Source: Methanocaldococcus sp. FS406-22
Lineage (GTDB): Archaea > AGJL01 > Methanococci > Methanococcales > Methanocaldococcaceae
Length of the DNA stretch: 64,000 nucleotides
Assembly: GCF_000025525.1 (NCBI RefSeq)
Contig: NC_013887.1
Coordinates: forward strand, 1-64,000
Reading direction: 5' to 3'
A model generated the notes under the pieces. That model was not told the origin of the DNA. It made no database searches and saw only the letters and a list, made by a program, of their open reading frames with translations. A program made the position numbers and the translations under genes. This document shows positions 1 through 9,480 of the stretch, piece after piece (within the stretch, counting starts at the first letter, position 1; each line of letters opens with the position of its first letter).

Positions 1-48
1 AAACAAAAAATACAACTTAAAACTTAGATAAAAATGAGGTGATATTGT

Positions 49-711
49 ATGGTAGACCCTTTAATTTTAGGAGCTGTTGGTGCTGGTTTAGCAGTCGGTA
101 TTGCAGGTTTAGGTTCTGGAATTGGTGCGGGTATTACAGGAGCAAGTGGAGCTGGTGTAGTGGCAGAAGACCCTAACAAATTTGGTACAGCTATCGTTTT
201 CCAAGCATTGCCACAGACACAGGGTTTGTATGGATTCTTAGTTGCCATCCTTATCTTGTTCGTCTTTAAAACAGTTTCACCTTGGGCAATGTTTGCAGCT
301 GGTTTAGCTGTTGGTTTGGCAGGATTATCAGCTATTGGTCAGGGAATAGCTGCTTCAGCTGGTTTGGGAGCTGTTGCTGAAGATAACAGCATATTTGGTA
401 AAGCAATGGTCTTCTCTGTCCTTCCAGAGACCCAGGCAATTTATGGTTTGTTGATAGCTATCTTACTATTAGTTGGTGTCTTCAAAGGTAATGCAGGAGC
501 TGAAACTGTTGCTGCTTTAGGTGCAGGGTTTGCAGTTGGTTTTGCAGGTCTCTCTGGTATTGGACAAGGGATAACTGCAGCAGGAGCTATTGGAGCTACA
601 GCAAGAGACCCAGATGCTATGGGTAAAGGGTTAGTTTTAGCTGTTATGCCAGAGACCTTCGCTATCTTTGGTTTGTTGATAGCAATCTTAATCATGCTCA
701 TGATAAAATAA
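49..711 (+). CDS. atpK: A-type ATP synthase subunit K (triplicated proteolipid, rotor ring)
   Basis: This is the membrane rotor subunit that carries ions through the A1Ao ATP synthase. The 220 residues hold three tandem copies of the two-helix hairpin (about residues 1-74, 77-146 and 150-220), so there are six membrane segments and three glycine-rich first helices. The ion-binding carboxylate is present in hairpins 2 (Glu127) and 3 (Glu202), both in a PET motif. Hairpin 1 has Gln56 (PQT) at that place. Triplicated K subunits with two carboxylates are what I recall for M. jannaschii. The start follows a GAGGTGAT ribosome binding site. It is the first complete gene of the operon in this window; upstream subunits (I, H) lie outside. 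Confidence 0.95.
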   Translation: MVDPLILGAVGAGLAVGIAGLGSGIGAGITGASGAGVVAEDPNKFGTAIVFQALPQTQGLYGFLVAILILFVFKTVSPWAMFAAGLAVGLAGLSAIGQGIAASAGLGAVAEDNSIFGKAMVFSVLPETQAIYGLLIAILLLVGVFKGNAGAETVAALGAGFAVGFAGLSGIGQGITAAGAIGATARDPDAMGKGLVLAVMPETFAIFGLLIAILIMLMIK

Positions 712-774
712 GCCAACTAAACCCTCCTTTTTGAATTTTAAAATTTTTAAATTTAATTTTAACAGGTGAAATTG

Positions 775-1386
775 ATGGGAGTTGATAAAATAAAGGCAAA
801 AATATTAGAGGATGCTAAAGCAGAGGCAAATAAAATTATATCGGAAGCTGAAGAAGAAAAAGCTAAAATCTTGGAGAAAGCAAAAGAAGAAGCAGAGAAA
901 AGAAAAGCAGAGATATTAAAAAAGGGAGAAAAAGAAGCAGAAATGACTAAAAGTAGAATTATTTCAGAGGCAAAATTAGAGGCAAAGAAAAAGTTATTAG
1001 AAGCTAAGGAAGAGATTATAGAAATGGCAATAAACAAATTAAAAGAAGAACTTGTTAAACTTCCAGAACAGCCAGAATACAAAGATAAATTGGTAAACTT
1101 AATAAAAGATGGAGCTGTTTCATTGGGTGGAGGAGAGCTAATTGTAAGATTAAATAGCAGAGATATGGAACTTATTGAAGATTCAACACTATGGAATTTA
1201 GAAAAAGAGATTGAAAGCATAACAAAAAAAGTGACTGTATTGAAGAAAGGAGATCCTGTAGATATTATCGGTGGCTGTATAATAGAAACTGCTGACGGAT
1301 TGAAATCATTGGATAATAGCTTAGAAGCGATATTCAACAGAAACTTAAATGTAATTAGAGCGAGAATAACAGAGAAATTGTTCTAA
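775..1386 (+). CDS. atpE: A-type ATP synthase subunit E (peripheral stalk)
   Basis: Subunit E of the peripheral stalk, which holds the A3B3 head still against the rotor. The N-terminal half (about residues 1-95) is a long charged helix rich in Lys, Glu and Ala, typical of the E/G coiled coil. The C-terminal half is the globular head that touches subunits A/B. I start at the ATG at 775 because AGGTGAA sits just before it; an in-frame GTG at 766 overlaps that site. The gene lies between atpK and atpC in the normal methanogen order. Confidence 0.93.
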   Translation: MGVDKIKAKILEDAKAEANKIISEAEEEKAKILEKAKEEAEKRKAEILKKGEKEAEMTKSRIISEAKLEAKKKLLEAKEEIIEMAINKLKEELVKLPEQPEYKDKLVNLIKDGAVSLGGGELIVRLNSRDMELIEDSTLWNLEKEIESITKKVTVLKKGDPVDIIGGCIIETADGLKSLDNSLEAIFNRNLNVIRARITEKLF

Positions 1387-1402
1387 GAGAAGGTGATGCC
1401 TA

Positions 1403-2602
1403 ATGGCGATGGATATAGAGACTTTGCTAAATTTAGAAAAATTATACTCCGTTATAATGACATATTTTGATAATCCTTTAACATTGCTTATTGTTATAGC
1501 AACTGTAATCATTGTTCTTATTGTAATCGTATGGATTACAAAAATGGTTATTGATTTAGCTCCTTATGCTTATGTTAATGCAAGAATAAGGAGTAAAGAA
1601 GCTAAGTTACTCGATGACGCTAAGTTAAATGAATTAATTGAGTCAGGAAGCTTAGAAGAATTAGTTGGGTTGTTGGAAGATACCGATTATGGGCAGTATG
1701 TTGTAGAAGTTATGAACGAATTGAAAGACCCTGTTGCTGTTGAAAAAGCATTAGATATGTATTTAGCTGACTTGTATGGGTTGATATATAGAATGTCCCC
1801 AGACAGTGCAAAGAAAGTTCTTAAAGTATTTGCCAAAAAATTTGACATCAAAAATATAAAAACATTAATAAGGGCTAAATTTGTAGGATTAAGTGCTGAG
1901 GAAACTTACGCTTTGCTAATACCATTAGGAAACATACCAGTAGAAAAATTGAAAGAATTAGCAGAGGTTAAAACTGTAGAGGAAGTTGTTAGAGGTTTAG
2001 ATGGAACTGAATACTTTAAGATATTGCAGGAGGAGTTATCAAACTATGATCAAACATCTAACATAATAGGGTTTGAATTGGCATTAGATAGATATTACTT
2101 AGAAAGCTTAAGGAAAACAATAATGACTGAAGGTAAAGAGGAAGACCTCTTCAGAGAATTTGTTGGAACAATAATTGATGTTGAAAACTTAAAAGTCATA
2201 TTAAAAGGTAAAGCAGATGGTTTGTCAGCAGAGGAACTTAGCAAATACGTAACTCTAACTGGCTATGAATTGGCTGATTGGAAATTAAAAGATTTAATGA
2301 GTGCTGGAGGAATTGAAGGGGTTTTAAGTGGATTAGAAGGAACAAGCTACGCTGATGTCTTAGCTGAAGCAATGGAAGAATTTGAAAAAACAAAATCCAT
2401 CTATGCATTTGAAAAGGCATTGGATAAATTTGTGTTAGAGAAGGGTAAGAAGTTATCAACAAGAAAACCATTTGGTGTTGGTCCAATTATTGGTTTAATT
2501 GTTAGCAAAGAGCTTGAAGTTAAAAATCTCAAGGCAATAATTAAAGGTAAAATAGAAAACTTAAAGCCAGAAGAAATAAGAAACTTGCTTGTGACATTGT
2601 AG
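1403..2602 (+). CDS. atpC: A-type ATP synthase subunit C (central stalk socket, V-type d homologue)
   Basis: This 399-residue subunit couples the central stalk to the K ring and is homologous to V-ATPase subunit d. It shows the family's three related helical repeats, marked by recurring alanine-rich helices and motifs of the type GLSAEE and NLK at about residues 150, 270 and 380. The N-terminal hydrophobic helix (about residues 20-50) is a variation seen in Methanocaldococcus. AAGGTGATG precedes the ATG. It sits in the operon directly before atpF with a 9-bp gap. Confidence 0.92.
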   Translation: MAMDIETLLNLEKLYSVIMTYFDNPLTLLIVIATVIIVLIVIVWITKMVIDLAPYAYVNARIRSKEAKLLDDAKLNELIESGSLEELVGLLEDTDYGQYVVEVMNELKDPVAVEKALDMYLADLYGLIYRMSPDSAKKVLKVFAKKFDIKNIKTLIRAKFVGLSAEETYALLIPLGNIPVEKLKELAEVKTVEEVVRGLDGTEYFKILQEELSNYDQTSNIIGFELALDRYYLESLRKTIMTEGKEEDLFREFVGTIIDVENLKVILKGKADGLSAEELSKYVTLTGYELADWKLKDLMSAGGIEGVLSGLEGTSYADVLAEAMEEFEKTKSIYAFEKALDKFVLEKGKKLSTRKPFGVGPIIGLIVSKELEVKNLKAIIKGKIENLKPEEIRNLLVTL

Positions 2603-2611
2603 GTGAGCTAA

Positions 2612-2908
2612 ATGAAGGTAGGCGTTGTTGGTGATAGAGAAACAGCCATTGGTTTTAGGTTGGCTGGTTTAACTGATGTTTATGAAGTTAAGAATGATGA
2701 AGAGGCAGTAAAAGCTATTAACGAATTAGCAAATAATGAAAACATTGCCTTCATTATCATTACTGAGAGAATAGCTGAAAGTATAAAAGACAAGTTAAAA
2801 AATATAAATAAGGTTATCGTTGAGATTCCTGATAAGCATGGTAAGCTTGAGAGAATAGACCCAGTTAAGGAGCTAATAAGAAAAGCAATTGGAGTTTCAA
2901 TGAAATAA
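2612..2908 (+). CDS. atpF: A-type ATP synthase subunit F (central stalk)
   Basis: Small 98-residue central-stalk subunit of the A1 head. The N-terminus (KVGVVGDRETAIGFRLAG) is the standard start of this family, followed by the alpha/beta Rossmann-like fold and a C-terminal helix that in known structures contacts the A3B3 hexamer. Its position between atpC and atpA is the conserved order. AGGTGAGCTAA upstream gives the ribosome binding site. Confidence 0.94.
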   Translation: MKVGVVGDRETAIGFRLAGLTDVYEVKNDEEAVKAINELANNENIAFIIITERIAESIKDKLKNINKVIVEIPDKHGKLERIDPVKELIRKAIGVSMK

Positions 2909-2941
2909 TAAAAATTAAACAACTAATTAGAGGTAGAGAGT

Positions 2942-4705
2942 ATGCCAGTTGTTGGTAAGATTATCAAAATTGCAGGGCCTGTCGTAGTTGCAGAGGGAAT
3001 GAAAGGAGCTCAGATGTATGAGGTCGTTAAGGTAGGAGAAGAAAAATTGACTGGAGAAATCATTCAGTTGCACGATGATAAAGCAGTTATTCAGGTTTAT
3101 GAAGAAACTTCTGGAATTAAACCAGGAGAGCCAGTCGTTGGGACTGGAGCTCCATTATCAGTTGAATTAGGGCCAGGAATGTTAAGGGCTATGTATGATG
3201 GTATTCAAAGGCCTTTAACAGCAATTGAAGAGAAAACAGGTTCAATCTTTATCCCAAGAGGAGTTGATGTCCCTGCTCTACCTAGGGATATAAAATGGGA
3301 GTTTAAGCCAGTAGTAAATGAAGGAGCTTATGTTGAAGAGGGAGATATAATTGGAACTGTTGATGAGACACCTTCAATAGTTCATAAAATCTTAGTTCCA
3401 ATTGGTGTTAAAGGGAAAATTGTTGAAATAAAGGAGGGTAAATTTACAGTTGAAGAAACAGTTGCAGTAGTAGAGATGGAAAATGGAGAAAGAAAAGAAA
3501 TTACAATGATGCAAAAATGGCCAGTAAGAAAACCAAGACCATACAAAGAGAAACTACCACCAGAAATTCCATTAATTACTGGGCAAAGAGTTGAAGATAC
3601 TTTCTTCACATTAGCAAAAGGAGGAACAGCAGCAATTCCAGGGCCTTTCGGTTCTGGGAAGACAGTTACCCAGCACCAGTTAGCAAAGTGGTCTGACGCT
3701 GATGTAGTGGTTTATATCGGATGTGGAGAAAGAGGAAACGAGATGACTGAGGTTATTGAAGAATTCCCACACTTAAAAGATATTAGAACTGGAAACAAAT
3801 TAATGGATAGAACTGTCTTAATAGCAAACACATCAAACATGCCTGTCGCTGCAAGGGAAGCATCTGTCTATACAGGAATTACCATTGCAGAGTACTTCAG
3901 AGATATGGGTTACGGGGTTTTATTAACAGCAGATTCAACATCAAGATGGGCAGAGGCAATGAGAGAGATTTCAGGTAGATTAGAGGAAATGCCAGGGGAG
4001 GAGGGATATCCAGCATACTTAGCTTCAAGGTTAGCTCAGTTCTATGAAAGAGCTGGAAGAGTTATAACCTTAGGACAGGACAACAGGCAAGGATTCGTTT
4101 GTATCGTTGGAGCTGTTTCACCACCAGGAGGGGACTTCTCAGAGCCAGTCACATCAAACACATTAAGAATTGTTAAGGTATTCTGGGCGTTGGATGCAAA
4201 CTTAGCAAGAAGAAGACACTTCCCAGCTATCAACTGGTTGCAGAGTTACTCATTGTATATTGATGACGTTACAGAGTGGTGGAACGCTAATACAGGGCCA
4301 GATTGGAGACAGTTAAGAGATGAGGCAATGGGATTGTTGCAGAAAGAAGCAGAGTTGCAAGAGATTGTTCAGTTAGTTGGGCCAGATGCATTGCCAGATA
4401 GGGAAAGAGTTATCTTAGAAGTTGCAAGAATGCTAAGAGAGGATTTCTTACAGCAAGATGCATTTGATGAAGTTGATACATACTGTCCACCAATGAAACA
4501 ATACTTAATGTTGAAGATAATTATGACATTCTACCAAGAGGCATTAAAGGCTGTTGAGAGAGGAGTTGAGCCAGCTAAGATTTTAAAGGTCTCAGTTAAA
4601 CAGGATATCGCAAGAATGAAATACATCCCACACGATGAATTCATAAATGTTAAATCAAAAGAGATAATGGAAAAAGTTAAGAATGAATTAGGTTCATTAA
4701 ACTAA
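2942..4705 (+). CDS. atpA: A-type ATP synthase catalytic subunit A
   Basis: Catalytic nucleotide-binding subunit, 587 residues. The P-loop reads GPFGSGKT (about residue 233), the unusual A-type form in place of the F-type GGAGVGKT. The non-homologous region typical of A/V-type A subunits lies at about residues 110-190. The sequence shows no intein, although this gene carries one in some archaea. It is followed 46 bp later by atpB. As I recall for M. jannaschii, atpD is encoded elsewhere, and it is absent from this cluster. Confidence 0.97.
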   Translation: MPVVGKIIKIAGPVVVAEGMKGAQMYEVVKVGEEKLTGEIIQLHDDKAVIQVYEETSGIKPGEPVVGTGAPLSVELGPGMLRAMYDGIQRPLTAIEEKTGSIFIPRGVDVPALPRDIKWEFKPVVNEGAYVEEGDIIGTVDETPSIVHKILVPIGVKGKIVEIKEGKFTVEETVAVVEMENGERKEITMMQKWPVRKPRPYKEKLPPEIPLITGQRVEDTFFTLAKGGTAAIPGPFGSGKTVTQHQLAKWSDADVVVYIGCGERGNEMTEVIEEFPHLKDIRTGNKLMDRTVLIANTSNMPVAAREASVYTGITIAEYFRDMGYGVLLTADSTSRWAEAMREISGRLEEMPGEEGYPAYLASRLAQFYERAGRVITLGQDNRQGFVCIVGAVSPPGGDFSEPVTSNTLRIVKVFWALDANLARRRHFPAINWLQSYSLYIDDVTEWWNANTGPDWRQLRDEAMGLLQKEAELQEIVQLVGPDALPDRERVILEVARMLREDFLQQDAFDEVDTYCPPMKQYLMLKIIMTFYQEALKAVERGVEPAKILKVSVKQDIARMKYIPHDEFINVKSKEIMEKVKNELGSLN

Positions 4706-4751
4706 ATTTCTTTCCTTAAAACTTTATAAACTCTTTATTTGGGGTGATGAT

Positions 4752-6149
4752 ATGGCTACAGCAGCATCAGCAATTGAATACTCATCAGTTAAGAGTATTG
4801 CAGGACCTTTGTTAATTGTTGAGGGTGTTGAAGGAGCAGCTTATGGAGAGATTGTTGAGGTTATCTGCCCAGACGGAGAGAAGAGAATGGGACAGGTTTT
4901 GGAGGCAAGAGAAGGTTTAGCTGTGGTTCAGGTATTCGAAGGGACTACAGGATTAAGCACAAAAGATACAAAAGTAAGATTCACAGGAAGAACTGCTAAG
5001 ATTGGAGTTTCAATGGAAATGTTAGGGAGAATATTCAACGGAGCAGGGAAACCAATCGATGGAGGACCTGAAATAGTTCCAGAGAAGGAGTTGGACATTA
5101 ACGGTTATCCGTTAAACCCTGTTTCAAGAAAGGTTCCAAGTGACTTTATCCAAACAGGTATTTCAACAATTGATGGAATGAACACATTAGTTAGAGGGCA
5201 GAAATTGCCAATATTCTCAGGTTCTGGTTTGCCACACAACCAGTTAGCAGCTCAAATTGCAAGACAGGCAAAGGTTAGAGGAGAAGGAGAGAAGTTCGCG
5301 GTAGTGTTTGCGGCAATGGGTATTACATCAGAAGAGGCAAACTTCTTCATGGAAGAGTTTAGAAAGACAGGAGCTTTAGAGAGGGCAGTAGTCTTCATTA
5401 ACTTAGCAGATGACCCAGCAATTGAAAGGATATTAACTCCAAGAATTGCCTTAACTGTTGCTGAATACTTAGCTTATGAAAAGGATATGCACGTTCTCGT
5501 TATCTTAACAGATATGACAAACTACTGTGAAGCTTTAAGGGAGATTTCAGCAGCAAGAAACGAGGTTCCAGGAAGAAGAGGTTACCCAGGTTACATGTAT
5601 ACAGACTTAGCTACAATCTATGAGAGGGCAGGTAGAGTTAAAGGTAGAACAGGAACAATAACTCAAATTCCAATCTTAACAATGCCAGATGACGATATAA
5701 CTCACCCAATTCCTGACTTAACTGGTTATATTACAGAGGGGCAGATTGTCTTATCAAGAGAGTTGCACAGAAAGGGTATTTACCCACCAGTTGATGTCTT
5801 GCCGTCATTATCAAGATTGGCTGGAAACGGACAAGGTCCAGGAAAAACAAGAGAAGACCATAAAAAAGTTGTTAACCAAGCTTATGCTGCATATGCAGAA
5901 GGTAGAAGTTTAAGAGATTTAGTTGCTGTCGTTGGGGAAGAGGCATTAACAGATAGAGATAGAGCTTATTTAAAATTTGCAGATGAGTTTGAAGACAAGT
6001 TCGTTAGACAAGGAAAAGATGAAGATAGGAGTATAGAAGAAACTCTCGACTTATTGTGGGAGTTGTTAGCAATATTACCAGAAGAAGAGTTGAAGAGAAT
6101 TGATAGAGAGTTGATTGAGAAATACCATCCAAAATACAGAAAGAAATAA
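4752..6149 (+). CDS. atpB: A-type ATP synthase regulatory subunit B
   Basis: Non-catalytic nucleotide-binding subunit that alternates with subunit A in the head, 465 residues. It lacks a canonical P-loop; the equivalent stretch is [16 protein letters not shown] (about residue 155), as expected for B subunits. GGGGTGATGAT precedes the start. A pyrimidine-rich stretch with T-runs after the stop (about 6160-6220) may end the ATP synthase transcript. Confidence 0.96.
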   Translation: MATAASAIEYSSVKSIAGPLLIVEGVEGAAYGEIVEVICPDGEKRMGQVLEAREGLAVVQVFEGTTGLSTKDTKVRFTGRTAKIGVSMEMLGRIFNGAGKPIDGGPEIVPEKELDINGYPLNPVSRKVPSDFIQTGISTIDGMNTLVRGQKLPIFSGSGLPHNQLAAQIARQAKVRGEGEKFAVVFAAMGITSEEANFFMEEFRKTGALERAVVFINLADDPAIERILTPRIALTVAEYLAYEKDMHVLVILTDMTNYCEALREISAARNEVPGRRGYPGYMYTDLATIYERAGRVKGRTGTITQIPILTMPDDDITHPIPDLTGYITEGQIVLSRELHRKGIYPPVDVLPSLSRLAGNGQGPGKTREDHKKVVNQAYAAYAEGRSLRDLVAVVGEEALTDRDRAYLKFADEFEDKFVRQGKDEDRSIEETLDLLWELLAILPEEELKRIDRELIEKYHPKYRKK

Positions 6150-6270
6150 ATTCTGAATTAATTCTAAATTCTACTCTTAAACCTTTTTAAGATTTTTAAT
6201 ATTTTGAGTTATTGAATTTTATTTTTATCTCTTGTTATATCCATATGTTTCTATACTTAAGTGTGGGAGT

Positions 6271-6735
6271 ATGGGAAAATGTAGGCATAATGGGGAGGTA
6301 AGTATTTTTGGTGTAAGACCAGCAAGTTTTCCTAACTTCCCATTTCATTTAATGGATAAGATTGGAGGCTTTATAATATTGGATGAATTGTGGTTAATGA
6401 AATGGTGTGAGATTATTGAGCATCCGATGAGAATTCCCACTTTATATGTGCCTATAGAGGATTATGGCATTCCTACAGTTGAGGATATGGATTTGATTGT
6501 TGATTTTATAAAATATCATACTTCTAAGGGAAAAGAGGTTGTTGTTTCGTGCATTGGTGGGCATGGAAGGACTGGAACTGTCTTAGCTGTTTGGGCTGGA
6601 TTGAATGGTGTTGAAAATCCTATAGAGTATGTTAGAGAGCGTTATTGTGAGTGTGCAGTTGAGACAGAAGAGCAAGAGGAGTTTGTGGAATATTATTTAG
6701 AAATTAGAAAGAAAAATAGCCAAATAATTAGTTAA
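6271..6735 (+). CDS. Cys-based protein phosphatase (dual-specificity/PTP family)
   Basis: A 154-residue protein with the phosphatase signature CX5R in SCIGGHGRTGT near residue 105, the P-loop of dual-specificity and tyrosine phosphatases. An upstream Asp in the loop VPIEDYGIP may be the general acid. M. jannaschii has an equivalent gene beside atpB (MJ0215 from memory). I chose the ATG at 6271, preceded by GTGGGAG; the longer reading from a TTG at 6232 has no ribosome binding site. The physiological substrate is unknown. Confidence 0.85.
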   Translation: MGKCRHNGEVSIFGVRPASFPNFPFHLMDKIGGFIILDELWLMKWCEIIEHPMRIPTLYVPIEDYGIPTVEDMDLIVDFIKYHTSKGKEVVVSCIGGHGRTGTVLAVWAGLNGVENPIEYVRERYCECAVETEEQEEFVEYYLEIRKKNSQIIS

Positions 6736-6737
6736 TT

Positions 6738-7115
6738 TTATTCCTCTTCATACTCAACAGTGGCATTTTTTATATTAAACTCTTTTCCCCCAGAGAGTTT
6801 TAATCTTATACTTTTACACTTTGGGCAATAAACTTCAAACTCATCTAAAATCTCTGGTTCTCCTTCATATCCACAATCTAAGCATTTACACTTTGGTTTT
6901 ATAAACTCAACATTGATTTTAGCTCCTTCACAAACAGTTCCTTCAGCAATAACTTCAAATGCAAATTTTAACTGCTCAACGTTGATAAATGTTAGTTCTC
7001 CAACTTCTAAGTTTATTTCTGTAACTTTTTTTATTTTTTTCCCTTTTTCTTCTTCTTTTTTTACGCTGTTTAGTATTGCTTCAAGCATAGCAGTTGCATA
7101 GGATAATTCATGCAT
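6738..7115 (-). CDS. hypA: Hydrogenase nickel incorporation protein HypA
   Basis: Nickel metallochaperone for [NiFe]-hydrogenase maturation, 125 residues. The N-terminal MHE motif binds nickel. The C-terminal half has the structural zinc site, here CKCLDCGY and CPKC. Methanogens use it for the hydrogenases that feed methanogenesis. It is convergent with the phosphatase gene, with only a couple of bases between them. Confidence 0.93.
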   Translation of the reverse strand: MHELSYATAMLEAILNSVKKEEEKGKKIKKVTEINLEVGELTFINVEQLKFAFEVIAEGTVCEGAKINVEFIKPKCKCLDCGYEGEPEILDEFEVYCPKCKSIRLKLSGGKEFNIKNATVEYEEE

Positions 7116-7196
7116 GCTAATCCCTGTTAAAACATTACATTATAAAAATAATAATTAATATATTATCGTATAAATACTGCTCTCATACGAAGAGGT

Positions 7197-7475
7197 CTAT
7201 TTTAACATTTCATTGATATCTTTTTCCATTACATGCCCTTCAACAGTAACCTCAACATTTTTAACTCCTTCTAATGACTTAACTGCCTCTTTTGCTTGAA
7301 ATGCCATTGCCATAACGCTCATACAGTAAGGATTTGTAGGAATAATCTTAAATTTTACATTGCCTTCATCATCAACTTCTACATCTCTAACCAAACCCAT
7401 ATCTACAATACTTATTCCCATGTGTGGGTCTGCAACTGTTTTTAGAGCATTTAAGACATCTTCCTTTGTTACCAT
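7197..7475 (-). CDS. MIP18/DUF59 family Fe-S assembly protein (SufT-like)
   Basis: A 92-residue member of the DUF59/MIP18 family. It contains the family core DPHMGISIVDMGLVRDV near the start and a conserved Cys in NPYCMS. Relatives take part in iron-sulfur cluster assembly or carry the domain in Mrp/ApbC proteins, so a role in Fe-S delivery is likely but not proven here. The start is the ATG at 7475 behind AGAGGTGC; a GTG three codons upstream lies inside that ribosome binding site. Confidence 0.85.
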   Translation of the reverse strand: MVTKEDVLNALKTVADPHMGISIVDMGLVRDVEVDDEGNVKFKIIPTNPYCMSVMAMAFQAKEAVKSLEGVKNVEVTVEGHVMEKDINEMLK

Positions 7476-7565
7476 ATATTGCACCTCTGATTTTTAGTTA
7501 AATTAACAAATTTTTAGTATTGATTCATCCTATAAATATCTATATTTGCCCATAAGTGGAAAAAT

Positions 7566-9173
7566 TCACTCTACATATCTCGCTCTTCTTTCAACATCTT
7601 TCATTAAATCTAATATACTTTCCCATCTATCATAGACACTTTTATAACCCTTTAGAAATCTCTCCCAAATTTCCTCAAACTTTTCATTATGTGTTGATAA
7701 AACTGCTTTTTTAAAGACAATTAAATCCACTGCTTTATCCTCATCAAGGTTTGAAATCTTTCCTAAGCCAAAATCAATAATGTAGAGGTCTTTATCATAC
7801 AAAAAGTTAGATGTTGTTAAATCATTGTGAATTACATCGTTTTTATGCAGTTTTCCAACAATCTCTCCAATTTTGTAGGCAATATGTAGATTATCCTCAA
7901 TAACATCTTTAGCCAACTTGCCGTTGATATAACTCATCATAATTCTCTTGTTATCTAAATCAACATCAAAGATATATGGAGCTGGAATGCCAAAATCTTT
8001 AACCATTGCTAAATATCTCGCTTCTCTTGCAGTTCTGCTCTTTCTTATCTTTTCATCCAATCTTTCATCCCTATAGCTTTTTTTAACCCTCTCCTTAATA
8101 ATTACATCAAAATCTAAATACTTATCTTTTTTAATATCTGCCTCTGCCCCTTTTCCAATTAAATGCTCTGGAATTTTTCTCTCCTTGCCTTTGATGTCTT
8201 TTATCCAATTGACTTCAACCATATCTGTTCTATAATTTGGAATTATTTCTGTTTCATCCAAACTCATCCATCTTCCATTTTTATGCATTAGCAAACCAAG
8301 CCATGCTATCATTGCCCCATTATCTCCACAAAATTCTTTTGGTGGGACATAAAACTCTACATTCTGCCCCTTACACATTGCCTTAAGCATCTCTCTCAGT
8401 CTGTTATTTGCTGCAACTCCACCAACAAGCATAACTTCTCCTTTATTTGTGTGAGCTAAAGCCCTTTCTGTAATCTCGGTAAGCATTGAGAATGCATATT
8501 CTTGGAGAGAGTAGCAGATATCCTCCAACCTCTCCCCAGCATCATAGGCCCTCATAGCTGCTGTTAGTAATCCAGAAAATGCTATATCCATACCCTTAAC
8601 TGTGTAAGGTAAATCAATAAGCTTTTCTCCTTTCTTTGCTAATTCCTCTATATAAGGCCCTCCCGGGTGTGGGAGATTTATATATCTTGCAAATTGGTCT
8701 AAGCAGTTGCCAACAGCTATATCTAACGTCTCTCCAAATACTCTATATCTTTTTGAAACATAAGCGATAACTTGAGTGTTTCCTCCACTAACATATAGAG
8801 TTAGAGGGTCTTCTGCTTCTGTAGTTAGCTTACCAATTTCTATATGTGCTATACAGTGATTAACTCCAATTATTGGCTTTTTTAAAGTTAATGCTAAAGT
8901 TCTTGCTACGGTTGCTGTTACCCTCAAACTTGGCCCTAATCCTGGCCCCTGAGAAAAGGCAATTAAGTCAATCTCATTTTTATCAACTACTTCAAAAGCT
9001 TCCTTTATAAGTTTTGGGAATGTTTCAGCATGGTGGTCAGCAGCTTCTCTTGGGTTGATTCCTTGTTTTGGTGGTTTATACATGACAGTTTTATTAAACA
9101 AAATTTCTCCATCAGAAGTAACAACTCCAACTCCAGTTTTTTCTGCAGTTCCTTCCAATCCTAAGCAAATCAT
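7566..9173 (-). CDS. Kae1-Bud32 fusion: tRNA t6A threonylcarbamoyltransferase with its partner kinase
   Basis: A 535-residue fusion of the two KEOPS proteins that make N6-threonylcarbamoyladenosine at position 37 of ANN-decoding tRNAs. The N-terminal Kae1 domain (about residues 1-325) has the ASKHA fold with the metal-binding [10 protein letters not shown] motif and YVSGGNTQ. The C-terminal Bud32 domain (about 335-535) is a small RIO-like kinase with [20 protein letters not shown] and IIDFGLG. The same fusion is known from M. jannaschii (MJ1130). AGGAGTGATAGT precedes the start. Confidence 0.96.
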   Translation of the reverse strand: MICLGLEGTAEKTGVGVVTSDGEILFNKTVMYKPPKQGINPREAADHHAETFPKLIKEAFEVVDKNEIDLIAFSQGPGLGPSLRVTATVARTLALTLKKPIIGVNHCIAHIEIGKLTTEAEDPLTLYVSGGNTQVIAYVSKRYRVFGETLDIAVGNCLDQFARYINLPHPGGPYIEELAKKGEKLIDLPYTVKGMDIAFSGLLTAAMRAYDAGERLEDICYSLQEYAFSMLTEITERALAHTNKGEVMLVGGVAANNRLREMLKAMCKGQNVEFYVPPKEFCGDNGAMIAWLGLLMHKNGRWMSLDETEIIPNYRTDMVEVNWIKDIKGKERKIPEHLIGKGAEADIKKDKYLDFDVIIKERVKKSYRDERLDEKIRKSRTAREARYLAMVKDFGIPAPYIFDVDLDNKRIMMSYINGKLAKDVIEDNLHIAYKIGEIVGKLHKNDVIHNDLTTSNFLYDKDLYIIDFGLGKISNLDEDKAVDLIVFKKAVLSTHNEKFEEIWERFLKGYKSVYDRWESILDLMKDVERRARYVE

Positions 9174-9360
9174 ACTATCACTCCTATAGTTAAAAAATTA
9201 GATAAAATTTTGTAGTTATAATAGCAGTTCCGATAAAAAAGCTATTTTGTGGAATATCCAATAGAACCTGTTCATAATTTATTATAGTCACTACTTTTCT
9301 GTTGAAAGATATCCAATTTATTTCTTATTATTTCATATTAATATTATAAAACAACCTCTT
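9174..9360. other. Intergenic gap between kae1-bud32 and the TnpB element
   Basis: An AT-rich stretch of 187 bp upstream of kae1-bud32 and downstream of the right end of the TnpB element. The part next to kae1 must hold its promoter on the minus strand. I see no open reading frame and no strong hairpin. If the element at 9361 is intact, the first 16-20 bases read leftwards from 9360 would be the guide of its omega RNA. Confidence 0.5.
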
Positions 9361-9480
9361 ATGACATACTCTCCGCCTAAAGCAGAGGTTTTTTTAGGAG
9401 AGCAGAGCTTAAGCTCACCCTCCACGGGTTGCCAAGCCCACTATCCCTATCCCTTATGGGATTCGGGACTACGCTGAATA
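9361..9480 (-). ncRNA. Putative omega RNA (reRNA) scaffold at the tnpB right end
   Basis: The last part of tnpB and the right end form a GC-rich segment in an AT-rich genome. In established TnpB systems the 3' end of the mRNA is processed into the guide scaffold, and the guide is the flanking DNA. The sequence shows pairing potential (TCTGCTCTCC against GGCGGAGAG and AACCTCTGCTTTAGG). The boundaries are estimates. The same segment is retained in the deleted copy at 63.5 kb while the nuclease domains are lost. Confidence 0.5.

Noticed and set aside
759..1337. 192-codon antisense frame over atpE
   Set aside because: It arises because atpE is rich in Lys/Glu codons (AAA, GAA), whose complement reads Phe/Ser/Leu; no start signal.
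2238..2486. 82-codon minus-strand frame within atpC
   Set aside because: No start signal and a low-complexity Leu/Gln/His composition; it is antisense to a conserved gene.
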